A stretch of 6,156 nt of DNA, taken from the NCBI GenBank assembly GCA_019347785.1, contig JAHWKQ010000140.1:1-6156 (forward strand), written 5' to 3'. Origin of the DNA: Actinomycetota bacterium. Lineage in GTDB: Bacteria; Actinomycetota; Nitriliruptoria; Euzebyales; Egibacteraceae. Positions 1-5,314 of this stretch are shown here, in pieces; within the stretch, counting starts at the first letter, position 1; each line of letters opens with the position of its first letter. The translations under genes were made by a program, and so were the position numbers. The notes beneath the pieces are model-generated. The model ran no database searches, was not told the origin of the DNA, and was given only the letters and a program-made list of their open reading frames with translations.

Positions 1-110
1 ATCCGGGGGGGCGGTGGGGGGTTTGTATGTTTTTTTGGGGGTCGGCTTTTTCGGGGGGTGGGGGGGGTTTCATCCCCCACCCCGGCCCCCCAACCGCGTC
101 GACTGAACCC
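1..110. other. Homopolymer-rich, low-complexity contig end
   Basis: Runs of G (7 at 5-11, 6 at 16-21, 5 at 37-41, 6 at 53-58, 8 at 60-67), T (7 at 30-36, 5 at 47-51) and C (74-78, 86-91) dominate, quite unlike the evenly mixed GC-rich coding sequence that starts around base 130. The stretch lies where the rlmB-like gene should end and its downstream spacer begin, yet it holds no stop in that frame. It is best read as poorly determined sequence at an assembly end; a real G-rich spacer cannot be excluded. Confidence 0.6.
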
Positions 111-868
111 CACGGGTCCTTTGTGCTGGTGGTTCTGCTGGCGACGAGGGGGGCCCCGGCGCGGCGGCGGGCGACCTCGAACAGCGCGACCGCCGCGGCG
201 GCGGCGGCGTTCAGCGAGGCGACCCGCCCGCGCAGCGGGATCGAAAGGCGGGCGTCGACGCGCTCGGCGACCAGGCGCGACAGGCCCGAGCCCTCGGACC
301 CCACGACGAGCGCGACCGGCTCGTCGAGCAGAGCCGACGACCACAGGCCGTCGTGTCCGGCCGCGTCCAGCCCCACCGTCCAGAAGCCGGCCGCGGTGAG
401 CCCGTCCAGCGCGCGGGACACGTTGGCGACCAGGGCGACCGGCAGCCAGCTCAGCGCTCCGGCGGCCGCCCTCTCCGCCGCCGGGGTGACGCGCGCGCTG
501 CGCCGCCTGGGCAGGACCAGCCCCTGGGCGCCGGCGGCCTCCGCGCTGCGGGCGACGGCGCCCAGGTTCTGCGGGTCGGTCACCCCGTCGAGCACGACCA
601 CCAGGTCGACGGCGCCCAGCCCGGCCAGGTCGCGGTAGGCGAACGCCGGCGCCACCGCCACCACTCCCTGGTGGCGGACGCCGCCGGCCAGCGCGTGCAG
701 CTCGCGGTCCCCGGCGGGGCGGACCGGGACACCGGCCCGGCCCGCGGCGGCGGCCAGCCGTGCCAGCTCACCGCCCCCGCGCCCCTCGACGACGACCTCG
801 TGCAGCCGGCGTCCCGCACGCAGGGCCTCGGCGACCGGCCGGCGACCGGGGATGGCGTGCCGGCCCAC
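1..868 (-). CDS. rlmB: TrmH/SpoU-family 23S rRNA 2'-O-ribose methyltransferase (RlmB-like), stop codon missing at window edge
   Basis: SPOUT-class methyltransferase that transfers a methyl group from S-adenosylmethionine to a ribose 2'-OH; the E. coli homologue modifies G2251 of 23S rRNA. Counting from GTG at 868, an N-terminal substrate-binding segment (GRRPVAEALRAG near residues 8-19) is followed by the three family motifs: DPQNLGAVARSA with N101, VVGSEGSGLS with GSEG at 190-193, and IPLRG..SLN with S218-N220. Family similarity ends at FEVARRR (230-236), close to the 243-residue E. coli length, so a stop is expected near bases 130-160. None occurs in this frame: it stays open to base 2 through a proline-rich tail encoded by homopolymer-rich sequence, probably a contig-end artefact. 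The long basic N-terminal extension of many actinobacterial homologues is absent. GTG lies 3 nt after the cysS stop and in the same frame; no clear Shine-Dalgarno is seen. Family assignment is firm; the exact rRNA target is inferred. Confidence 0.88.
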   Translation of the reverse strand, partial: MGRHAIPGRRPVAEALRAGRRLHEVVVEGRGGGELARLAAAAGRAGVPVRPAGDRELHALAGGVRHQGVVAVAPAFAYRDLAGLGAVDLVVVLDGVTDPQNLGAVARSAEAAGAQGLVLPRRRSARVTPAAERAAAGALSWLPVALVANVSRALDGLTAAGFWTVGLDAAGHDGLWSSALLDEPVALVVGSEGSGLSRLVAERVDARLSIPLRGRVASLNAAAAAAVALFEVARRRAGAPLVASRTTSTKDPWGSVDAVGGPGWGMKPPPPPEKADPQKNIQTPHRPPG

Positions 869-871
869 GGG

Positions 872-2239
872 CTACCCGACGTGCCAGCGCGGCCCCGCCG
901 GCGTGTCCTCGACGACGACGCCCGCCTCGGACAGCCGGTCACGGATCGAGTCGGCGGTCGTGAAGTCGCGTCGCGCCCGGGCGTCCTCGCGCAGCCGCAG
1001 CAGCTCGGCCACGAGCGGGCCCACCCGGGCGCCGTCCGACGCCGCCCCGAACGCGTAGCCGAGCACGCCCGCCAGCTCCAGGAAGGTGTCCCGGGCGGCG
1101 GCGGCCTGCGGCTCCCGCCCGGCCTGGAGGTGCTCGTGGCCGGCGGTGACCAGCTCGAACAGGACGGCGTGCGCCCTGGGCGTGCCCAGGTCGTCGTCCA
1201 TGGCGGCGGTGAACGCCTCGACGGCCCCCGCGCGCAGCGAGGGATCGGACCGCGCGTCCAGCCCCTCGGCGGCGCGCACATAGGCCTCCCAGCGTCCGAC
1301 GGCGGCGGACGCCTCGGCGAGACGGCCGGGGTGCAGGTCCAGCGGAGAGCGGTAATGGGCCGACAGGTACAGCTGCCGCAGGACGTTGGGGCCCCAGCGG
1401 TCCAGCGCCTCGCCCAGGGCGACGATGTTGCCGACCGACTTGGACATCTTGGCGCCGCTCATGCTCAACAGGGCGTTGTGCAGCCAGTGGCGCGCGAACG
1501 GCCGCCCGGTCGCCGCCTCGGACTGGGCGATCTCATTCTCGTGGTGCGGGAAGACCAGGTCCTGGCCGCCCCCGTGCACGTCGAAGCCCTCCCCCAGATA
1601 CTTCGCCGCCATGGCCGAGCACTCGACGTGCCAGCCGGGCCGGCCCGGCCCCCACGGCGACGGCCAGGACGGCTCCCCCGGCTTGGCCGCCTTCCACAGG
1701 GCGAAGTCCAGGGGGTCGGCCTTGCGCTCGTCGGGCTCCACGCGCTCCCCCGCGCGCAGCTCGTCCACGTCGCGCCCCGACAGCCGCCCGTAGCGGGGGA
1801 AGGACCGGACCCGGAAGAACACGTCGCCGCCGACCTCGTACGCCGACCCCAGCTCGACGAGCCGGGTGATGAGGGCGATCATCTCGATGATGTGGCCGGT
1901 CGCCCGAGGCGCGATGTGGGGCGGCAGCACCCCCAGACGGGCCATCTGCTCGTCGTAGACGCGGGTGTACTCCTCCGCCACCGCCGCGGGGTGACGGCCC
2001 TCCGCCTCGGCGCGGGCGATGATTTTGTCGTCCACGTCCGTGACGTTGCGCACGTGCAGGACGTCCCAACCGCGCCACTGCAGATAGCGGCGCAGCACGT
2101 CGGGGACCAGCGCGGGCCGGGCATGGCCCAGGTGTGGGGCCCCCTGCACCGTGGGTCCGCACACGTACATGGCGACGCGACCCGGCTCGCGGGGCCGCAG
2201 CTCCTCGACCCTGCGGGTGAGGGTGTTGTACAGGCGCAT
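872..2239 (-). CDS. cysS: Cysteinyl-tRNA synthetase
   Basis: Class I aminoacyl-tRNA synthetase charging tRNA-Cys with cysteine in the cytoplasm. Numbered from ATG at 2239 (455 aa, near the 461 of E. coli), it shows the first zinc ligand in MYVCGPTV (C27), the ATP-binding signature as HLGH (36-39), TDVDDKI (67-73), the second zinc cysteine in GWHVECSAM (C207), the H232/E236 zinc pair in FPHHENEIAQSE, and an exact KMSKS (264-268) within GAKMSKSVGN. A C-terminal helical anticodon-binding region follows. A TTG at 2248 would add three residues (MTR) and leave only 3 nt after the ispF stop; ATG is preferred because family members commonly begin MxLRLYNT. Neither start has a strong Shine-Dalgarno, so translational coupling to ispF is likely. 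ispF-cysS-rlmB is a familiar actinobacterial order. HLGH and the following ARPALVPDV are mild departures from the usual HIG(N/H)..R..V.FD pattern. Confidence 0.97.
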   Translation of the reverse strand: MRLYNTLTRRVEELRPREPGRVAMYVCGPTVQGAPHLGHARPALVPDVLRRYLQWRGWDVLHVRNVTDVDDKIIARAEAEGRHPAAVAEEYTRVYDEQMARLGVLPPHIAPRATGHIIEMIALITRLVELGSAYEVGGDVFFRVRSFPRYGRLSGRDVDELRAGERVEPDERKADPLDFALWKAAKPGEPSWPSPWGPGRPGWHVECSAMAAKYLGEGFDVHGGGQDLVFPHHENEIAQSEAATGRPFARHWLHNALLSMSGAKMSKSVGNIVALGEALDRWGPNVLRQLYLSAHYRSPLDLHPGRLAEASAAVGRWEAYVRAAEGLDARSDPSLRAGAVEAFTAAMDDDLGTPRAHAVLFELVTAGHEHLQAGREPQAAAARDTFLELAGVLGYAFGAASDGARVGPLVAELLRLREDARARRDFTTADSIRDRLSEAGVVVEDTPAGPRWHVG

Positions 2240-2251
2240 CCGCGTCAAAGA

Positions 2252-2758
2252 CTAGCCGGGCGCCGGGTGCACGAGCGCGACGGCCAGGCAGGCCACGCCC
2301 TCGCCGGCCCCGATCAGTCCCAGGCCGTCGGTGGTCGTCGCCTTCACGCTCACCGCGGACGTCGGCAGATCCAGGGCCCCCGCCAGCGCCTCCACCATCG
2401 CCGCGCGGTGGGGCGTGAGCCGGGGGCGCTCGGCCATCACCGTGCAGTCGACGTTGCCCGGCGTCCAGCCGGCGGCGCGCAGGCGCCGCAGGGCCGAGTC
2501 GACGAAGACCCGGGAGCCGGCGCCCGCGTACCGGGGATCGTCGACACCGGCGAGGGCGCCGATGTCGCCGAGCCCGACCGCCCCCAACAGCGCGTCGACG
2601 ACGGCGTGCAGCAGCGCGTCACCGTCGCTGTGCCCGGCCAGGCGCGGCGCGCCGGGGATGGTCACGCCACCGAGCACGAGGGGGCCGGCCGCGGCGTCGC
2701 CGAAGCGGTGGGCGTCGACGCCCTGTCCGATGCGGACGGGAGGACGCGCTGAGGACAT
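2252..2758 (-). CDS. ispF: 2-C-methyl-D-erythritol 2,4-cyclodiphosphate synthase
   Basis: MEP-pathway enzyme converting CDP-methylerythritol 2-phosphate to methylerythritol 2,4-cyclodiphosphate with release of CMP; the family forms a homotrimer with active sites between subunits. The 168 residues match the usual 155-170. Visible motifs are RIGQGVDAHRF (metal ligands D15 and H17), AGHSDGDALLHAVVDALLGA (H43-S44-D45 and metal ligand H51), GLGDIG (62-67), NVDCTVMAERPRL (102-114), and SVKATTTDGLG followed by GAGEGVA (137-155). All catalytic residues are present, so it should be active. ATG at 2758 has no evident Shine-Dalgarno. The IspD-like gene ends 68 nt upstream, and the cysS start lies 3-12 nt beyond the TAG stop. 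IspF needs CDP-methylerythritol made by an IspD plus IspE, which makes the degenerate IspD-like neighbour notable. Confidence 0.97.
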   Translation of the reverse strand: MSSARPPVRIGQGVDAHRFGDAAAGPLVLGGVTIPGAPRLAGHSDGDALLHAVVDALLGAVGLGDIGALAGVDDPRYAGAGSRVFVDSALRRLRAAGWTPGNVDCTVMAERPRLTPHRAAMVEALAGALDLPTSAVSVKATTTDGLGLIGAGEGVACLAVALVHPAPG

Positions 2759-2826
2759 CGCCGGATGATGCCAGCCCGCGGTCGCTAGGACGAACGACCG
2801 GTCGGGGGCATGGGTGTCGCCGCCCG

Positions 2827-3396
2827 TCAGCGCAGGACGGGCCAGCCGCGCCGCGCCTGCCGGGCGCGGTGGGGCAGGCCGCGGAACATGCGCACACGCA
2901 GGTCCGTGGCCACCAGCAGCCCGCTCAGGTCGGTCGGGCAGGGGTCCGGCAGCGCGAGCAGCGCGTCGTCCAGGGCCTCCCGCCGGAAGACGTGGGGGGT
3001 CCGCAGGACCATCAGGCCCTCGCGGCCGACGGCTCCCAGCACCCGGTGGCCGTCGACGCGCTTCAGCGCGTCGGTGACCGGGATGGCCCGCGCCACGGCG
3101 GCGTCGTCGCCCGCCAGGCAGCCGACCATCTCCACGACGATGTCGCTGCTGACCGCCTCCAGCGCGGCGTCATCGATGAACACGACCGTGTCGCAGTGGT
3201 CGGGCACGGCCCGCAGGCCCGCGAGCAGGCGGTCCAGGGGACCCCCCACTCCCCTGGCGACCGGCAGGGGACCGACCGGCGACCCGTTCGGGCTGACGAC
3301 CACGACGCCGTGCAGCCGCTCGCGCAGCACCCGGCACCAGTCGGCGACCTCGGGGTTGTGGACGGCATCGGTCGACACGACAGCCCATGTGCTCAA
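2827..3396 (-). CDS. Degenerate IspD-like protein, probable pseudoenzyme
   Basis: A 189-residue protein in the place where ispD normally precedes ispF. The second half resembles IspD: VVFIDDAALEA (71-81) aligns with VLVHDAARP, AIPVTDALKRVDG (104-116) is almost the family consensus, and REGLMVLRTPHVFRR (125-139) aligns with REGL.AVQTPQ.FRR. What IspD needs for catalysis is missing: no LAAG.G.R...PK loop at the N-terminus, HDAARP has become IDDAAL, QTPQ has become RTPH, and the GDP..FK.T end is reduced to FRGLPHRARQ without the lysine. About 40 N-terminal residues are lost relative to the ~230-residue family. TTG at 3396 is chosen because a GGAGGAG Shine-Dalgarno (3409-3403) sits six bases upstream; GTG at 3411 and ATG at 3495 would give longer forms without such a site. 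The reading frame is intact, so the protein may have a structural or regulatory role, or may be a decaying ispD. Confidence 0.75.
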   Translation of the reverse strand: MSTWAVVSTDAVHNPEVADWCRVLRERLHGVVVVSPNGSPVGPLPVARGVGGPLDRLLAGLRAVPDHCDTVVFIDDAALEAVSSDIVVEMVGCLAGDDAAVARAIPVTDALKRVDGHRVLGAVGREGLMVLRTPHVFRREALDDALLALPDPCPTDLSGLLVATDLRVRMFRGLPHRARQARRGWPVLR

Positions 3397-3402
3397 GCGC
3401 GG

Positions 3403-3409
3403 CTCCTCC
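3403..3409 (-). promoter_or_regulatory. Strong Shine-Dalgarno fixing a TTG start
   Basis: On the minus strand this reads GGAGGAG, followed by six bases and then TTG at 3396. It is among the best ribosome binding sites in the window and supports the 189-residue form of the IspD-like protein over upstream ATG or GTG starts in the same frame. Confidence 0.65.
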
Positions 3410-3480
3410 ACGGTCGCCGAGGGTTCCGGACGGCGTTGTCGAGCGCCCGCGCCCCTGCTGCGTCGGCCAGCGTACAGACC

Positions 3481-3487
3481 ATAGTAT
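3481..3487. promoter_or_regulatory. Shared symmetric -10 element of a divergent promoter
   Basis: ATAGTAT, within the 9-bp palindrome CATAGTATG (3480-3488), is the only clear AT-rich island in the divergent gap. It reads TAGTAT on plus (3482-3487) and TACTAT on minus (3486-3481), both fitting the actinobacterial TANNNT -10 consensus. On minus, GTGAAG (3511-3506) is a possible -35 with 19-bp spacing; no good -35 is seen for plus. Predicted transcript starts would lie near 3494 (plus, 5' leader of about 26-36 nt) and 3474 (minus, leader of about 78 nt to the TTG). This is a pattern match only. Confidence 0.45.
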
Positions 3488-3528
3488 GCGTGCATGCCGG
3501 ATGCGCTTCACGCGGCACCGTGGGCGCC

Positions 3529-4242
3529 GTGAGGACCGCAGCGATCCTGCTCGCCGGCGGCGCCGGGACCCGGCTGCATCCCAGCGAGAACAAGGTGTAC
3601 CTGCCGGTCGCCGACCGGCCGCTGGTGACCTGGTCGCTGCGGACCCTGGAGAACTCGCCGCTGGTCGACGACATCGTGCTCGTCATCCGCGCCGCCGACG
3701 CCGAGCGCGCCCGTCGGGTGGTGGCCGCCAACCCGTCGGTCAAGCTGCGGGCCCTCGTCGAGGGCGGGGCGATCCGCCACGCGAGCGAGCAGGCCGGGCT
3801 CGAGGCGCTGGCCCCCGAGATCGAGTCCGGCGACGTGGGCCTGGTCGTCATCCACGACGCCGCCCGGCCGTTCCTGTCCCACGACCTGCTCGCCAGGGTG
3901 GTGCGGACCGCTCGCGACGTCGGCGGCGCCATCCCCGGACTGCCGCTGGAGGCCGGGGTGTGCACGGCCGGCGTCGCCCAGCGGGCGAGGGCGGTCTCCA
4001 CCCATGATCTGCGGCGCGTGCAGACGCCCCAGGCCTTCTGGGCCGAGGAGCTGCTGGTGGCCTACCGGGCCGCGGCCGTGGCGGGGTTCCACGGCGTCGA
4101 CACCGCCGAGTCGGTGGAGCGCTTCAGCGACCTGGAGGTCCGCGTCGTCGACGGCGACCCCCACAACCTGAAGGTCACGTTCGTCGAGGACCTGTTCACG
4201 GTCGAGGAGCTGGCGCCGACCTGGTCGCCCACGGTCGAGTAG
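3529..4242 (+). CDS. IspD/TarI-family CTP:polyol-phosphate cytidylyltransferase
   Basis: Predicted cytoplasmic nucleotidyltransferase joining CMP from CTP to a polyol phosphate, either methylerythritol 4-phosphate (IspD, isoprenoid synthesis) or ribitol 5-phosphate (TarI, teichoic-acid precursor). Its 237 residues equal the family length. It has the nucleotide-binding loop LLAGGAGTRL (7-16, R15) with K22 in NKVYLPV, EGGAIRHAS (78-86), IHDAARPFLS (108-117), RRVQTPQAF (162-170), a DTAES stretch (D191) where IspD has TDDAS, and GDPHNLKVT (209-217, K215). The usual PVTDTLK stretch is replaced by GLPLEAGVCT (137-146), so the substrate may not be methylerythritol phosphate. GTG at 3529 is chosen because MRTAAILLAGG matches the family start; GTG at 3520 is also in frame, and neither has a clear Shine-Dalgarno. 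It lies divergent from the IspD-like/ispF operon and upstream of a SorC regulator and a polyol dehydrogenase. Family firm, substrate uncertain. Confidence 0.88.
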   Translation: MRTAAILLAGGAGTRLHPSENKVYLPVADRPLVTWSLRTLENSPLVDDIVLVIRAADAERARRVVAANPSVKLRALVEGGAIRHASEQAGLEALAPEIESGDVGLVVIHDAARPFLSHDLLARVVRTARDVGGAIPGLPLEAGVCTAGVAQRARAVSTHDLRRVQTPQAFWAEELLVAYRAAAVAGFHGVDTAESVERFSDLEVRVVDGDPHNLKVTFVEDLFTVEELAPTWSPTVE

Positions 4243-4271
4243 CCGGGGGCGCCGCCGACCCGCCCTGGGCC

Positions 4272-4300
4272 TTGACAGCCTCGCCGACCGGGGTCAGGGT
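4272..4300 (+). promoter_or_regulatory. Predicted sigma-70-type promoter of the SorC regulator gene
   Basis: A perfect TTGACA -35 hexamer (4272-4277) is followed, after 17 bp, by CAGGGT (4295-4300) as a GC-rich actinobacterial-style -10 (A at position 2, T at position 6). Transcription would start near 4307, giving a leader of about 58 nt before GTG at 4365. The regulator and dehydrogenase can therefore be transcribed separately from the cytidylyltransferase upstream. Confidence 0.55.
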
Positions 4301-4316
4301 GGGCGCGTGCCCATGG

Positions 4317-4334
4317 CGTTCACATGTGTGAGCG
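4317..4334. promoter_or_regulatory. Inverted repeat, candidate operator for the SorC regulator
   Basis: CGTTCACA-TG-TGTGAGCG is an 18-bp dyad with seven of eight arm pairs matching; its core TCACA-TG-TGTGA (4320-4331) is perfect. It lies roughly 10-28 bp downstream of the predicted transcription start and 30 bp before the SorC GTG, where a repressor could block its own operon. SorC-family proteins bind inverted repeats near their own promoters, so autoregulation is a reasonable inference. Confidence 0.45.
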
Positions 4335-4364
4335 TGTCGGGTCCCAGTCGGCGGGGAGGGCGCG

Positions 4365-5303
4365 GTGGTCGTCCGTCGCAGCCACGAGCAGCTGGCCGAG
4401 GCCGCCAAGCTGTACTACCTGGACGGCCTCACGCAGTCCGAGGTCGCCGGCGCCATCCACAGCACCCGCTCGAACGTCTCCCGCATGCTGGAGGCCGCGC
4501 GCGACGAGGGCATCGTGCGGATCTCGGTCGACTACCCGCTCGCGCGCCGCCGCGACCTGGAGGAGCGGCTCGTCGCCGCGTTCGGACTGCGCGAGGCCGT
4601 CGTCCTGGCACCGTCGGGGACGGGCGACTCGATCGAGCCCCTCGGCGAGCTGGGGGCGCGCTGGCTGGCCGGGCAGCTGCGTGACGGGCTGCGCGTCGCG
4701 GTGTCGTGGGGCCGGACGCTGCAGGCGCTGGTCGAGCATGTCGAGCCCACGCGCTCACACGCCGTGGACGTGGTCCAGCTCGGCGGTGACCTCGACCTGG
4801 ACCCCCGCCTGTGCGGTCACGAGCTGGTGCGCCAGTTCGCGGGGCGCCTCGCCGCCACCTACTCCTACATCCACGCGCCCGCGATCGTGGACGGCCCCGC
4901 GACGGTGAGGGCCCTGGCCGGCAGTGATGCGATCTCCCGACAGCTGGAGCGGGTCCGCGCCGCCGACCTGGCCCTCGTCGGGATCGGCGCGTTCGACCGG
5001 GGCTCCTCGGCGACGCTGCTGGACCGAGCCGCCCTCACCCGCGCCGAGCGGCGCCGGTTCGACGCCGCGGACCCCGCCGGCGAGCTGTGCGCGCGCTTCT
5101 ATGACGACCACGGGCGGGAGATCGACTCCCCCCTGCGTCAGCGGGTGCTCGGGGTCGGTCTGGAGGACCTGCGGCGCATCCCCCGGGTCGCGGCGGTGGC
5201 CTGCGGCCGGCACAAGGCCCGCGCGATCGCCGGGGCACTGCGCGGCGGCCTGGTCGACGTGCTGATCTGCGACGCGCCCGCCGTGGCCGGACTTCAGGCA
5301 TGA
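4365..5303 (+). CDS. SorC/DeoR-type sugar-binding transcriptional regulator
   Basis: DNA-binding regulator whose effector domain senses a phosphorylated sugar or sugar alcohol. The 312 residues match the usual 310-320. An N-terminal helix-turn-helix spans about residues 8-52 (LYYLDGLTQSEVAGAI, then STRSNVSRMLEAARDEGIV). The SorC sugar-binding domain follows, with VAVSWGRTLQAL (111-122), VVQLGGDLDL (136-145), LALVGIGAF (202-210) and the C-terminal AVACGRHKARAIAGALRGGL.DVLICD (277-303), which matches the family's VAGG..KA.AI.AALRGGLVN.L.TD pattern. GTG at 4365 is preceded by a GGAGG Shine-Dalgarno (4355-4359, five-base spacing), and an in-frame TGA at 4329 rules out a much longer form. Its TGA overlaps a possible ATG of the dehydrogenase, suggesting co-translation. 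Effector unknown; relatives control sorbitol, sorbose, erythritol, ribitol or central glycolytic genes, and the neighbours favour a polyol phosphate. Confidence 0.93.
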   Translation: MVVRRSHEQLAEAAKLYYLDGLTQSEVAGAIHSTRSNVSRMLEAARDEGIVRISVDYPLARRRDLEERLVAAFGLREAVVLAPSGTGDSIEPLGELGARWLAGQLRDGLRVAVSWGRTLQALVEHVEPTRSHAVDVVQLGGDLDLDPRLCGHELVRQFAGRLAATYSYIHAPAIVDGPATVRALAGSDAISRQLERVRAADLALVGIGAFDRGSSATLLDRAALTRAERRRFDAADPAGELCARFYDDHGREIDSPLRQRVLGVGLEDLRRIPRVAAVACGRHKARAIAGALRGGLVDVLICDAPAVAGLQA

Positions 5304-5314
5304 GGGGCCCGAGC

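Noticed and set aside
55..83. 10-bp hairpin GGGGTGGGGG / CCCCCACCCC and possible G-quadruplex runs near the left edge, considered as a terminator
   Set aside because: No U-tract follows on either strand, and the stretch looks like unreliable contig-end sequence, so no regulatory role can be supported.
353..2752. A 799-codon open frame on the plus strand spanning rlmB, cysS and ispF
   Set aside because: It is antisense to three clearly recognised genes, has no recognisable domain and a composition typical of the complement of GC-rich codons; such long mirror frames are common at this GC content.
2759..2826. Separate ispF promoter in the 68-bp gap upstream of ispF
   Set aside because: No convincing -35/-10 pair is seen; TAGCGA on the minus strand is too weak alone.
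2869..3528. Extension of the plus-strand cytidylyltransferase frame upstream to 2869 (457 codons)
   Set aside because: The extra 220 codons are antisense to the IspD-like gene and resemble nothing; the family start MRTAAILLAGG is at 3529.
3393..4164. Long minus-strand frames opposite the plus-strand cytidylyltransferase
   Set aside because: No domain content; shadows of the recognised plus-strand gene.
4243..4271. Possible terminator after the plus-strand cytidylyltransferase
   Set aside because: Only weak GC-rich pairing and no T-tract; transcription may continue into the SorC gene.
4286..4295. Short palindrome GACC-GG-GGTC between the -35 and -10 boxes of the SorC promoter
   Set aside because: Four-base arms are expected by chance in GC-rich DNA, and the arms do not extend.
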